DNA of 64,000 nucleotides from Limnohabitans sp. 2KL-51 (GTDB lineage Bacteria > Pseudomonadota > Gammaproteobacteria > Burkholderiales > Burkholderiaceae_C): the NCBI RefSeq assembly GCF_003063645.1, contig NZ_NESJ01000004.1:124001-188000 (forward strand), written 5' to 3'. The translations under genes were made by a program, and so were the position numbers. Below, piece by piece: positions 7,826 through 15,914 of the stretch. The notes beneath the pieces are model-generated. The model worked only from the letters and a program-made list of their open reading frames with translations. It was not told the DNA's origin and searched no databases. How positions within the stretch are numbered: position 1 is the first letter of the stretch; each line of letters starts with the position of its first letter.

Positions 7826-9784
7826 ATGTCTTACCTTGTCCTCGCGCGTAAATACCGCCCCCGCAATTTCACCGAAATGGTGGGGCAAGAGCACGTGGTG
7901 CAGGCTTTGACCAATGCTTTGGTGCAACAACGCTTGCACCACGCTTATTTGTTCACCGGCACCCGGGGCGTGGGCAAGACCACGGTGTCGCGCATTTTGG
8001 CCAAGTCGCTGAACTGCCAGGGCGCTGACGGGCAGGGCGGCATCACCGCCGAGCCCTGTGGCGTGTGCCAGGCCTGCCGCGACATCGATACCGGGCGCTT
8101 TGTGGACTACACCGAGCTCGACGCGGCTTCTAACCGGGGCGTGGACGAGGTGCAAAGCCTGCTGGAGCAGGCGGTTTACAAACCCGTGCAGGGGCGCTTC
8201 AAGGTCTTCATGATCGACGAGGTGCACATGCTGACCGGGCATGCTTTCAACGCGATGTTGAAGACCCTCGAAGAACCCCCTGAGTATTTGAAATTTGTGT
8301 TGGCCACGACCGATCCGCAAAAAGTGCCGGTGACGGTGCTCTCGCGTTGCCTGCAGTTCAACTTGCGGCCCATGGCCCCCGAGACGGTGTTTGAACACCT
8401 GACGCAAGTGCTGGCCGCCGAACAACTCAGCGCCGAACCGCTGGCTCTGCGCCTTTTGGCCCGCGCCGCCCGCGGCTCCATGCGCGACGCCCTGAGCCTG
8501 ACAGACCAAGCGATCGCCTTTGGCAATGGTTTGGTGCAAGAAGCGGGCGTGCGCCAAATGCTGGGCAGTGTGGACCGCAGCCATGTGTTGCACATGATCC
8601 GTGCCTTGACCGAAGGCGATGGCGCGGCGGTGGTGAACCAGGTCAACGCCCTGCGCCTGCAAGGCGTGTCGGCCGCTGCAACCCTTGAAGACATGGCCAT
8701 GCTGCTGCAGCGCATGGCGGTGATGCAAATGGTGCCCAGCATGGCGCAAGACGGTGACGACCCCGACACGCAGGGCCTGGCCGAGCTGGCCGCTGCCATG
8801 CCCGCCGAAGAAACCCAATTGCTTTACAGCCTGTGCCTGCACGGGCGAAACGAGCTGGGCCTGGCCCCGGACGAATACTCGGCCCTGACCATGGTGCTGC
8901 TGCGCCTGCTGGCTTTTAAGCCCCAGGCGGGATCGGCGGAAAAAAAAAGCCCGCTGACCAGCCCTCGGGCCACCCCTGAGCCCGCCCGAGCTGCCGCGCC
9001 AGTCGCTGCCGACCCGCAGCCCAAGCCAGCCCCGCAAGCCACCCCGCCCAACCAGGTCACGCCACCCATGGCTGCTCCCATTGCAGCACCTATCGCTGCA
9101 CCCATCGCTGCACCCATCGCTGCTCCCTTGGCCAGGCCTGTGCCGTCAGCGCCACCCGCCGATCCTGTCATCGGCCATGCGCAAGCCGAGCCGACCCTGT
9201 CTGAGCCGCCCCCTTGGGAGGACTGGCCCGACACCACCGACTACGCCGATGTCCATGCCATCCACACGCCTGTGGAACTCGCTGCTGTGCCCGAGCTTCG
9301 TCAAGCTGCTCCCGCTCTGCGCGTTTTGCCGGTGCGCGAGGCCCCGTCTGGACGCGCCGATGTGCCCACGCTGTCCGCACCGCCGGCTGTGCAGGCCACG
9401 CCCGAGGGCGATGTCTGGCTGGAGGTGGTGCAAGGCCTGATGGCGCAAGAGGCCATCACGGCTCTGGTGCGCGAGTTGGCCCTGCAGTCGCAGCTGTTGG
9501 CCCGCGACGCTGACCACTGGCAACTGCGCGTGGAGCGCGAGACGCTCAACCACCCGTCCAGCCGTGAGCGTTTGCAAGCTGCTTTGCTGGCTGCCGGCCA
9601 TGGCGATGTCAAACTGGGCATCGAAGTCGGCCCCGTGACCGACAGCCCCGCACGACGCCTGGCCGTGAAGGCCGCCGAAAAGATGGTGGCCGCACAAGAG
9701 CTCATTCAAAACGACCCCTTGGTCCAGGCCATGGTGCGCGACTTCGGGGCCAAAATCGTGCCCGGCAGCATCCAGATCATCTGA
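7826..9784 (+). CDS. dnaX: DNA polymerase III subunit tau/gamma
   Basis: Clamp-loader ATPase of the replisome; 652 aa for the full-length tau form. The start is ATG 7826 (MSYLVLARKYRPRNF), the universal DnaX N-terminus; the frame extends upstream without family similarity. Walker A is at residues 45-52 (GTRGVGKT), zinc-binding Cys64/78/81/84, and a DEVH Walker B near residue 130. Domains I-III end near residue 370; a Pro/Ala-rich linker with a PIAA repeat then leads to the tau-specific C-terminus that contacts DnaB and the polymerase. A run of nine A at 8940-8948, at the domain III/linker border, may produce a shorter gamma form. It is the first gene of dnaX-ybaB-recR (gaps 42 and 10 bp). Confidence 0.95.
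   Translation: MSYLVLARKYRPRNFTEMVGQEHVVQALTNALVQQRLHHAYLFTGTRGVGKTTVSRILAKSLNCQGADGQGGITAEPCGVCQACRDIDTGRFVDYTELDAASNRGVDEVQSLLEQAVYKPVQGRFKVFMIDEVHMLTGHAFNAMLKTLEEPPEYLKFVLATTDPQKVPVTVLSRCLQFNLRPMAPETVFEHLTQVLAAEQLSAEPLALRLLARAARGSMRDALSLTDQAIAFGNGLVQEAGVRQMLGSVDRSHVLHMIRALTEGDGAAVVNQVNALRLQGVSAAATLEDMAMLLQRMAVMQMVPSMAQDGDDPDTQGLAELAAAMPAEETQLLYSLCLHGRNELGLAPDEYSALTMVLLRLLAFKPQAGSAEKKSPLTSPRATPEPARAAAPVAADPQPKPAPQATPPNQVTPPMAAPIAAPIAAPIAAPIAAPLARPVPSAPPADPVIGHAQAEPTLSEPPPWEDWPDTTDYADVHAIHTPVELAAVPELRQAAPALRVLPVREAPSGRADVPTLSAPPAVQATPEGDVWLEVVQGLMAQEAITALVRELALQSQLLARDADHWQLRVERETLNHPSSRERLQAALLAAGHGDVKLGIEVGPVTDSPARRLAVKAAEKMVAAQELIQNDPLVQAMVRDFGAKIVPGSIQII
8940..8948 (+). other. Candidate slippery site (A9) in dnaX
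   Basis: Nine consecutive A residues; the zero frame reads GAA AAA AAA AGC (codons 372-375). A -1 slip gives AAG CCC GCT ... TGA, ending at 8979 and yielding a 384-residue product; the other shifted frame stops at 8957. A potential hairpin CTCGGGC (8964-8970) / GCCCGAG (8984-8990) lies about 15 bases downstream. Position and consequence match how gamma is produced from dnaX elsewhere by frameshifting (E. coli) or transcript slippage (Thermus). Whether it operates here is inference. Confidence 0.55.
9065..9124 (+). repeat. Short tandem repeat in the dnaX linker (five 12-base units)
   Basis: Five 12-base units encode PMAA and then PIAA four times in the flexible Pro/Ala linker of tau. Units are close variants of CCCATCGCTGCA. 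In-frame low-complexity repeats in this linker are expected to vary in copy number without loss of function. Confidence 0.85.
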
Positions 9785-9826
9785 TTTTTTACCTCCCCCA
9801 TACCCACTCTGACTGAAGGAAACCCC

Positions 9827-10150
9827 ATGTTCAACAAAGGACAACTCGCTGGTTTGATGAAACAAGCCCAGGCCATGCAGGACAACCTGAAAAAAGCCCA
9901 AGACGAACTCGCCTTCGTCGAGGTGGAAGGTCAAGCCGGCTCTGGCATGGTCAAGGTGCTGATGACTTGCAAGCACAGCGTGCGCCGCGTGACCATCGAC
10001 CCCAGCTTGCTGGCCGACGACAAGGACATGCTGGAAGACTTGGTGGCAGCCGCTTTCAACGACGCCGTGCGCATGGCCGAAGAAGTCTCGCAGCAAAAAA
10101 TGGGCAAGCTCACCGCCGGTTTGCCCCCAGGCATGAAGCTGCCTTTCTGA
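9827..10150 (+). CDS. ybaB: YbaB/EbfC family nucleoid-associated protein
   Basis: Small DNA-binding dimer of 107 aa, the usual length. Visible features: N-terminal helix [20 protein letters not shown], the strand region [29 protein letters not shown], and [14 protein letters not shown], all typical for the family. An AAGGAAACCCC ribosome-binding region precedes ATG 9827. It lies between dnaX and recR, an arrangement conserved across Proteobacteria and pointing to a role in nucleoid organisation or repair. Confidence 0.95.
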   Translation: MFNKGQLAGLMKQAQAMQDNLKKAQDELAFVEVEGQAGSGMVKVLMTCKHSVRRVTIDPSLLADDKDMLEDLVAAAFNDAVRMAEEVSQQKMGKLTAGLPPGMKLPF

Positions 10151-10160
10151 TCGCCTGAAC

Positions 10161-10751
10161 ATGGCCGACACCCACGCCCTTGCCACATTGGTGCAGGCCC
10201 TCAAGGGCTTGCCGGGGGTGGGCATCAAGTCGGCCCAGCGCATGGCTTTTCAGCTGCTGCAAAACGACCGGGCCACGGCCCGGCAATTGGCAGCAGCCTT
10301 GGACAATGCGGTGCAAAAAATCCGCCACTGCGAGAGCTGCCACACCTTCACCGAGGCCGAGTTGTGCGACACCTGCCTGGACAGTGCCCGAGACCGCACC
10401 GTCTTGTGCGTGATCGAAACCCCGGCCGACCAGTCGGCCATCGAGCGCACGGGCACTTACCGGGGCTTGTACTTTGTGCTGATGGGCAAGCTCAGCCCGC
10501 TCGACGGCATCGGCCCGCACGACATTGGCCTGGCCAAGCTCAAGCAACGTGTTGGCGATGGGGTGTTGACCGAGGTGATCTTGGCGACGAATTTCACCGC
10601 CGAGGGCGAGGCCACCGCCCATGTGATCTCTGAAATGATTCGCCAGCAAGGGCTGAAAGTCACGCGACTGGCCCGGGGTGTGCCCGCGGGTAGCGAGCTG
10701 GAATACGTGGACTTGGGTACCATCGCCCACGCCTTGGTCGACCGACGCTGA
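10161..10751 (+). CDS. recR: Recombination protein RecR
   Basis: RecR (196 aa) works with RecF and RecO to load RecA onto gapped DNA. It has the N-terminal helix-hairpin-helix segment [20 protein letters not shown], the C4 zinc finger [16 protein letters not shown], and the Toprim domain starting [15 protein letters not shown] and containing [15 protein letters not shown]. It starts 10 bp after ybaB and is the last gene of the dnaX-ybaB-recR operon. Confidence 0.96.
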   Translation: MADTHALATLVQALKGLPGVGIKSAQRMAFQLLQNDRATARQLAAALDNAVQKIRHCESCHTFTEAELCDTCLDSARDRTVLCVIETPADQSAIERTGTYRGLYFVLMGKLSPLDGIGPHDIGLAKLKQRVGDGVLTEVILATNFTAEGEATAHVISEMIRQQGLKVTRLARGVPAGSELEYVDLGTIAHALVDRR

Positions 10752-10857
10752 CCTTGTTGGATGGGTCAATTAAGTTGCGGCGCTGAACAGCCCCTGAGCT
10801 GTAAGTCGGTGGTTTTTCGGTTTGTCAATGACCTGTAATCCATTACGTAAAAACCCG

Positions 10858-10875
10858 ATCGGGATCAATCCCGAT
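10858..10875. other. Perfect inverted repeat upstream of the orphan solute-binding protein gene
   Basis: ATCGGGAT and ATCCCGAT separated by two bases (CA) form a perfect 8-bp dyad in the 177-bp gap between recR and the next gene. It has no T-run, so it is not a standard terminator; it could be an operator, or part of a transcription stop after recR. No further gene is visible in this gap. Confidence 0.4.
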
Positions 10876-10928
10876 GCGCGTTGTGCTGCGCCTGATTAAG
10901 CTGGGCTTGTGTCCATTTTTCTCCAGGA

Positions 10929-11987
10929 GTGATGCGGGTGAATTCAGCCCAAGCCCTTCGCCGTTCGCTGTTGCTGGCAGCCGTTGGCTCGCTGGCCTCA
11001 GCGCAAGCACCCGCTGCCCCGCCCTCTGAGGCCAGTCGTGCTTTGCCACGCGTGCGCTTGGCCTTGGCCGCGAGCCACAGCCTGTACCACTTGCCGCTGA
11101 CCCTGGCCGATCGGCTGGGTTTTTTTCGGCAGGCGGGTGTGCAACTGGAGTGGCTGCCACAGGAGTCGGGCGCCAAGGCGTTGAGCCTGGCTCTGTCGGG
11201 GCAGGCCGATGTGGTGGCTGGGGCTTATGAACACCTGTTTGGCCTGCACCTGAAGGGGCTCAACTACCAAAGTTTTGTGCAAATGAGCCGAACGCCTCAG
11301 GTCAGCATAGGGGGCAGCACGCGTGGCGGCATGGCCTGGCGCTCAGGGGCAGACATCCGGGGATTGCGTTTGGGTATTTCGGCTTTGGATTCGACCACCC
11401 ACTGGACTGCTGGTCAATGGTTGTTGCGACAAGGCTTGACAGCGGAGGACGTGGTGTTTGTGCCAGTGGGTTCGTCGCAGGGGGTGATCGAGGCGCTGCG
11501 CAGCGGCAGCATCGATGCTCTGTGCAATCCAGATCCGGTCATGCATTGGCTGGAGCAAAAAAATGACATTCGATTGCTGGGCGATGCCCGAACCTTGCAG
11601 GGCACGCGCCAGTTGATGGGGAGCTCGGTGCCGGGGGCCAGCCTGCTGGCGCATGTGGATTTCCTGCAGCAGTATCCCGATCGGGTGCAGGCGCTGAGCG
11701 ATGGCGTGGTGCAGGCCCTGAAATGGCTGCAGACCGCCGGCTTGACGGATATATTGCGAGCCGTTCCTGCGGTTCATTGGATGGGCGACCGGGCGATCTA
11801 CCTTGGCGCGTTTGAGAAACTGCGTGAGTCTTATGCCGTGGACGGGCTTGTGCGCAGCGAAGATGTGACGCATGCCTGGCGTGTGCATGCCAAGTTGATC
11901 GGCACTTACGGGTCCAGACAGTTGGTGCCTGAGCGCACATTCACCAATGTTTTTGCGCAAAAGTCCAAAAGCCGTCGGTTGGCATGA
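10929..11987 (+). CDS. ABC transporter substrate-binding protein, NitT/TauT-like (orphan)
   Basis: A 352-residue NMT1/SsuA-type periplasmic binding protein. N-terminal signal: RRSLLLAAVGSLASAQAPAAP. The mature part shows the class layout: VRLALAASHSLYHLPLTLADRLGFF, then GAKALSLALSGQADVVAGAYEHLF, LRLGISALDSTTHWTAGQWLLRQ, and GVIEALRSGSIDALCNPDPVMHWL. Homologues bind nitrate, sulfonates, thiamine precursors or similar. No permease or ATPase gene flanks it, so the ligand cannot be inferred. It is convergent with mltD. Start ATG 10929 (MMRVN) follows CCAGGAGTG; a start one codon later is equally possible. Confidence 0.8.
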   Translation: MMRVNSAQALRRSLLLAAVGSLASAQAPAAPPSEASRALPRVRLALAASHSLYHLPLTLADRLGFFRQAGVQLEWLPQESGAKALSLALSGQADVVAGAYEHLFGLHLKGLNYQSFVQMSRTPQVSIGGSTRGGMAWRSGADIRGLRLGISALDSTTHWTAGQWLLRQGLTAEDVVFVPVGSSQGVIEALRSGSIDALCNPDPVMHWLEQKNDIRLLGDARTLQGTRQLMGSSVPGASLLAHVDFLQQYPDRVQALSDGVVQALKWLQTAGLTDILRAVPAVHWMGDRAIYLGAFEKLRESYAVDGLVRSEDVTHAWRVHAKLIGTYGSRQLVPERTFTNVFAQKSKSRRLA

Positions 11988-12048
11988 TCTGCGGCGACAT
12001 GGGCGGATCGTCCAACTGCCCCAAGGTGTTGGGCAAAAGATGTTGTGT

Positions 12049-13680
12049 TCAGCGTTTGGGTGCAGCTTTGGCTGTAGGTTTGTCAGAACGCTTGTCAGAA
12101 CGCGCAGCGGTTTTGGCGGGTGCTTTGCTGCGCTGAGGCGCTGACTTTCGGGAGGCCTTGGCCGGCACATAAATGCTCAAAATTTGTCCGTTGGTCAGCG
12201 TGGCATTCGGTTTGAGCCGGTTCCAGTCTGCCACGCTGGTGGCGCTCACGCCGTGCCGTGATGCCAGACGCATGAGCGTATCGCCTTGGTGGGCCTTGAC
12301 CGTGATCTTGCGCAACACCAACTCGGGGGCCAGCAGCAGTTGGCCGTTGTCGGCCAGGTGCTCGGTCACATCGTTGTCCAGCTTGCCTTGGCGCGGCACC
12401 AGCAAAGTGGACCCGGCCTTGACCAGCATGCGAGCCGGAATGCCGTTGACACTGCGCAGTTGCTCTGCCGACATGCCCACTTGCTTGGCCACTTCTTCGG
12501 CCGGCATGGTGCGAGGTGCTTGCCAGGCCGTCCAGCTGGACAGGCGGCGTTCTGAATGCGCTTGCAGGTTGGTTTGAAACACCGTGGCGTTGTCCCAGGG
12601 CAGCAAGATCTGCGGCGTGCCTGCCGCCAAAATCACGGGGCGATTCATGGCCGGGTTCAGAGCCTTGAAGTCTTCCAGGCTCACGTTGGCCAGTTTGGCG
12701 GCTATGGCCACGTCGATGTCCCGTTCGATGGTCACGCTCTTGAAGTAAGGGTGGTTCTGGATCAGCGGCAACTCGGTCTTGAAGGCTTCGGGCTGGGCCA
12801 CGATGTTTTTGACCGCTTGCAGTTTGGGCACGTAGTTGCGCGTTTCGTCGGGCATGCGCAGGTCGCTGTAGGTCAGGGGCAAGCCTTGCGCCTTGTTGCG
12901 AGCCAGCGCCCGGCCCACGCTGCCTTCGCCCCAGTTGTAAGCGGCCAGGGCCAGGTGCCAGTCGCCAAATAGGGTGTAAAGTTTTTGCAGGTAATCGAGT
13001 GCCGCACGGGTGGACTCCAGCACATCGCGGCGCTCGTCCCTGAAGAGGTTTTGTTTCAGGTCAAAATATTTGCCTGTGGCCGGCATGAATTGCCACATGC
13101 CCGCAGCCTTGGCGCTGGACACGGCTTGTGGGTTGAAGGCCGATTCGATGAAGGGCAGCAAGGCCAGCTCGGTGGGCATCTTGCGCCGCTCCAGTTCCTC
13201 AACGATGTGAAACAGGTAAGGCCGCGAGCGCTCGGTCATGCGCAGCATGTAGTCGGGCCGACTGGCATACCACTGTTCGCGGTTACGGACCAGGGGGTTG
13301 TTCAGGTCGGGCATGGCAAAGCCCCGGCGTATGCGCTCCCAGATGTCGATTTGCTCTTGCAGGCCGAGAATGGCATGGGGCTTGAGGGCGACCGGCCGCT
13401 CCTCGCTCATTTCGGTCACCGCAGGCGCCAAAGGCACCACAGGCACCACAGGCACCACAGGGCCTGTCACGGTGGCAGGCACCGGGGGCACGGGTGGCAC
13501 CGGCGGCAGCGCCAAGGCGGCGGGTGTGGGCGTTGTGGGCGCTGCCTCGGCCGCAGGCAGGCGCTCCATGGGAGGCTGCGGGGTAGGCACCGAGGTGGCG
13601 CATCCAGATAAGAAAGCCGCCAGCAGCAAGACCCAGCTGAGGCGAATAATGCGGGCCGGGGCAAGGGCAGTCGGGTTCAT
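12049..13680 (-). CDS. mltD: Membrane-bound lytic murein transglycosylase D
   Basis: Outer-membrane lipoprotein that cleaves peptidoglycan glycan strands, releasing 1,6-anhydro-muropeptides. The start ATG 13680 overlaps the gloB stop (ATGA), so translational coupling is likely. Lipobox LSGC lies at about residue 26 after a hydrophobic segment. A Pro/Val-rich linker (PPVPPVPPVP) precedes the SLT domain with catalytic Glu in LLPFIESAFNPQAVSSAKAA and GMWQFMPATGKYF, plus ALAAYNWGEGSV. Two LysM-type peptidoglycan-binding segments follow, one near PAEEVAKQVGMSAEQL and a clear one at HQGDTLMRLASRHGVSATSV. The C-terminus is Lys/Arg-rich. Length is about 543 aa, slightly longer than E. coli MltD. Confidence 0.93.
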   Translation of the reverse strand: MNPTALAPARIIRLSWVLLLAAFLSGCATSVPTPQPPMERLPAAEAAPTTPTPAALALPPVPPVPPVPATVTGPVVPVVPVVPLAPAVTEMSEERPVALKPHAILGLQEQIDIWERIRRGFAMPDLNNPLVRNREQWYASRPDYMLRMTERSRPYLFHIVEELERRKMPTELALLPFIESAFNPQAVSSAKAAGMWQFMPATGKYFDLKQNLFRDERRDVLESTRAALDYLQKLYTLFGDWHLALAAYNWGEGSVGRALARNKAQGLPLTYSDLRMPDETRNYVPKLQAVKNIVAQPEAFKTELPLIQNHPYFKSVTIERDIDVAIAAKLANVSLEDFKALNPAMNRPVILAAGTPQILLPWDNATVFQTNLQAHSERRLSSWTAWQAPRTMPAEEVAKQVGMSAEQLRSVNGIPARMLVKAGSTLLVPRQGKLDNDVTEHLADNGQLLLAPELVLRKITVKAHQGDTLMRLASRHGVSATSVADWNRLKPNATLTNGQILSIYVPAKASRKSAPQRSKAPAKTAARSDKRSDKPTAKAAPKR

Positions 13681-14450
13681 CGGAAGTCGTTTTTCCATTG
13701 GCGAAGGGCTGCAAAGGTGGTCACATCATCCACGGCCAGGCGGTCATGCTGGCGCACAGCCGCAGCCACAGAGGCCTGGCGGCTTCGCAAGAAAGGGTTG
13801 ATGGCGCGTTCGGTGTGAAGCGCCACAGGCAAAGTGGGCAGCGTTTGGCTGCGCAGACGCGTGCAATGCGCCCAGTGGTCTTGCAGCGCCAAGTTGTCGG
13901 GTTCGACGACCAGTGCAAACTTCAGGTTGGACAGGGTGTATTCGTGGGCGCAGCAGACTCGCGAGGCCCCTGGCAAAGCGGCCAGGCGGTCCAGCGAGTC
14001 CAGCATTTGGGCCGGCGTGCCTTCAAACAACCGGCCACAGCCGCCCGAAAACAGCGTATCGCCACAAAAAAGCAGTGGGTCCTGGCCCGTGGGCTGCCCC
14101 CAAAAGGCGATGTGACCCAAAGTATGGCCCGGCACTTCGTGGACTTGAAATGGCAGGCCATGCCAGTCAAAGCAGTCGCCTTGTTGCAGGCCTTGGGTGG
14201 GCACGGGCATTTGCTCGAGGGCGGGGCCCAGAACGCGTGCTCCGCTTCGGGCCACCAGTTCGGCCAAGCCGCCGGTGTGATCGGCATGGTGGTGCGTGAC
14301 TAGAATCGTGTCCAGCTGCACACTTGGGTGCGCTTGCATCCAGGCCAGCACGGGCGCACTGTCGCCGGGGTCCACCACAAGGGCATGTCGATCGGTGTGC
14401 AACAACCAAATATAGTTGTCTGCGAAAGCGGGCAGGGCAATGAGTTTCAT
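13677..14450 (-). CDS. gloB: Hydroxyacylglutathione hydrolase (glyoxalase II)
   Basis: Converts S-D-lactoylglutathione to D-lactate and glutathione, the second step of methylglyoxal detoxification. Start [17 protein letters not shown] at ATG 14450 is the classic GloB N-terminus. The metallo-beta-lactamase motif THHHADHTGG, a later GHTLGHIAFW, GDTLFSGGCGR and CAHEYTLSNLKFA are all present; 257 aa is the normal size. The start codon overlaps by two bases the ATG of the divergent methyltransferase gene (14449). A TATAAT on the minus strand at 14466-14461 would place the transcript start only a few bases before the ATG. Downstream it overlaps mltD. Confidence 0.95.
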   Translation of the reverse strand: MKLIALPAFADNYIWLLHTDRHALVVDPGDSAPVLAWMQAHPSVQLDTILVTHHHADHTGGLAELVARSGARVLGPALEQMPVPTQGLQQGDCFDWHGLPFQVHEVPGHTLGHIAFWGQPTGQDPLLFCGDTLFSGGCGRLFEGTPAQMLDSLDRLAALPGASRVCCAHEYTLSNLKFALVVEPDNLALQDHWAHCTRLRSQTLPTLPVALHTERAINPFLRSRQASVAAAVRQHDRLAVDDVTTFAALRQWKNDFR

Positions 14451-15330
14451 GGATCTTACGATTATAGAAAGCCAGCACCCCACGCCCGCTTGGCTGTCCC
14501 ATTTGGGTCAGCCGGTGGCTTCGCGCTTGCTGACTTGGGAGCAGGCTCAGGCCGATGCGCTGCTGGCCGATGTCTTCGGTTATCACGCGGTGCAACTGGG
14601 TTGGCCAGAGCTGAAGGCTTTGCGCCACAACCGAATGCCCCATCGCTGGCAAGCGGGTGCCGAGTTCGAATGGCCTCAATCGAACAAGGCCTTGTGCGCG
14701 CCAGCGCTGCAGAACTTGCAGCCGCCGCAGTCCCCGACCCCTGCAATACCGCCGGAGGATGGCCTCGACGTGTGGCTGGACAGCCGCGCTTGGCCTTGGC
14801 AAGCCGACAGCCTGGACCTGGTGGTCTTGCCGCACACGCTAGAGCGCTCGGCCGATCCGCATGCTTGCTTGCGTGAGGTCGAGCGGGTGCTGATTCCCGA
14901 GGGGCAGGTGCTGATCACGGGCCTAAATCCCATGAGTTTGTGGGGACGGCGGCCGCTGCGCGGCAGCATGCGCCTGGTCGGGGGCGCGCCGGTGCAGAGC
15001 CTGATCGCGTATCGACGCCTGCGCGATTGGCTGCGGCTGCTGGGTTTTGAGGTACAGGTGAGCCGTTTCGGGGGCTGGACTCCAGCCCTGGGCAGTGAGC
15101 GCTGGATGCAGCGCCTGGGTTGGATGGAGCGCGCGGGTGAGCGTTGGTGGCCGATATTGGGGGGTGTTTACCTGTTGATGGCCACCAAACGTGTGCCCGG
15201 GGGGCGCTTGCTGCCGGCGCGCCAATGGCGCGCGGTACGATCGCCCGCTGCAGCGACCGCGCCCGTAGCCCGCTCCGACACCTTCATGGCCCATCCCCCT
15301 GCCGAGAAAGACGCTTTTGACCCACGTTGA
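14449..15330 (+). CDS. SAM-dependent methyltransferase, YafS-like
   Basis: About 293 residues. Position between gloB and rnhA matches yafS of E. coli, where the same four genes cluster. Class I methyltransferase features are degenerate but visible: the [20 protein letters not shown] segment where motif IV and post-motif I lie, then [25 protein letters not shown], typical of the methyltransferase-11 family. The N-terminal SAM-binding glycine loop is poorly conserved, as in YafS. Start chosen at ATG 14449 (MDLTIIES); ATG 14440 in the same frame is an alternative. Both would overlap gloB, which is transcribed the other way. Substrate unknown. The stop overlaps the rnhA start by 14 bp. Confidence 0.75.
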   Translation: MDLTIIESQHPTPAWLSHLGQPVASRLLTWEQAQADALLADVFGYHAVQLGWPELKALRHNRMPHRWQAGAEFEWPQSNKALCAPALQNLQPPQSPTPAIPPEDGLDVWLDSRAWPWQADSLDLVVLPHTLERSADPHACLREVERVLIPEGQVLITGLNPMSLWGRRPLRGSMRLVGGAPVQSLIAYRRLRDWLRLLGFEVQVSRFGGWTPALGSERWMQRLGWMERAGERWWPILGGVYLLMATKRVPGGRLLPARQWRAVRSPAAATAPVARSDTFMAHPPAEKDAFDPR

Positions 15331-15763
15331 AATTCACACCGATGGTGCCTGCAAAGGCAACCCCGGCCCCGGTGGCTGGGGTGTTCGATTGCAGTCCGGC
15401 CAGCATGTGCAGGAGCTGTTTGGCGGCGAGTTGAACACCACCAACAACCGCATGGAGATGACGGCCGTCATCGAGGGCCTGTTGGCCCTCAAGCGCCCCT
15501 GCCAGGTCACGCTGTATTTGGACAGCGAATATGTGCGCAAAGGCATCACCGAGTGGATCCATGGGTGGAAAGCCCGGGGCTGGCGAACCGCCGCCAAGCA
15601 ACCTGTCAAAAATGCCGACTTGTGGCAAAAACTCGACGCCGTGGTGTCCTCTTCGGGACACAAAATTGACTGGCGCTGGGTCAAAGGCCACAACGGCGAC
15701 CCGGGCAACGAGCGGGCTGATGCACTGGCCAACCTGGGTGTGAACAAAGCCTTGGGCCGCTGA
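15317..15763 (+). CDS. rnhA: Ribonuclease HI
   Basis: Degrades RNA in RNA:DNA hybrids. The start appears to be TTG 15317 ([20 protein letters not shown]); no ATG or GTG is in frame at this position, and the family N-terminus begins here. Catalytic residues are in place: Asp9 in HTDGAC, Glu in [13 protein letters not shown], Asp in LYLDSEYV, and the His/Asp loop [18 protein letters not shown]. At 148 aa it is the usual length. The 14-bp overlap with the methyltransferase gene suggests coupled expression. Confidence 0.95.
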   Translation: MTHVEIHTDGACKGNPGPGGWGVRLQSGQHVQELFGGELNTTNNRMEMTAVIEGLLALKRPCQVTLYLDSEYVRKGITEWIHGWKARGWRTAAKQPVKNADLWQKLDAVVSSSGHKIDWRWVKGHNGDPGNERADALANLGVNKALGR

Positions 15764-15914
15764 AATGGCTGGCCCAAGCCAGCAAAGGCTAGCGCCTATG
15801 CCGCGCATATGCCAAAGGCTTGGCCTGTCTCAATGCCCTTCCAAGTATGGGGAAATAGCTTGCACGCTGTTACATTGCTGAAGTCTTGGCGTCTGCAACC
15901 TGAGAGAAACTTGA

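Noticed and set aside
9065..9124. CRISPR-like or mobile repeat in dnaX
   Set aside because: The 12-base units are in frame, contiguous without spacers, and encode a Pro/Ala linker.
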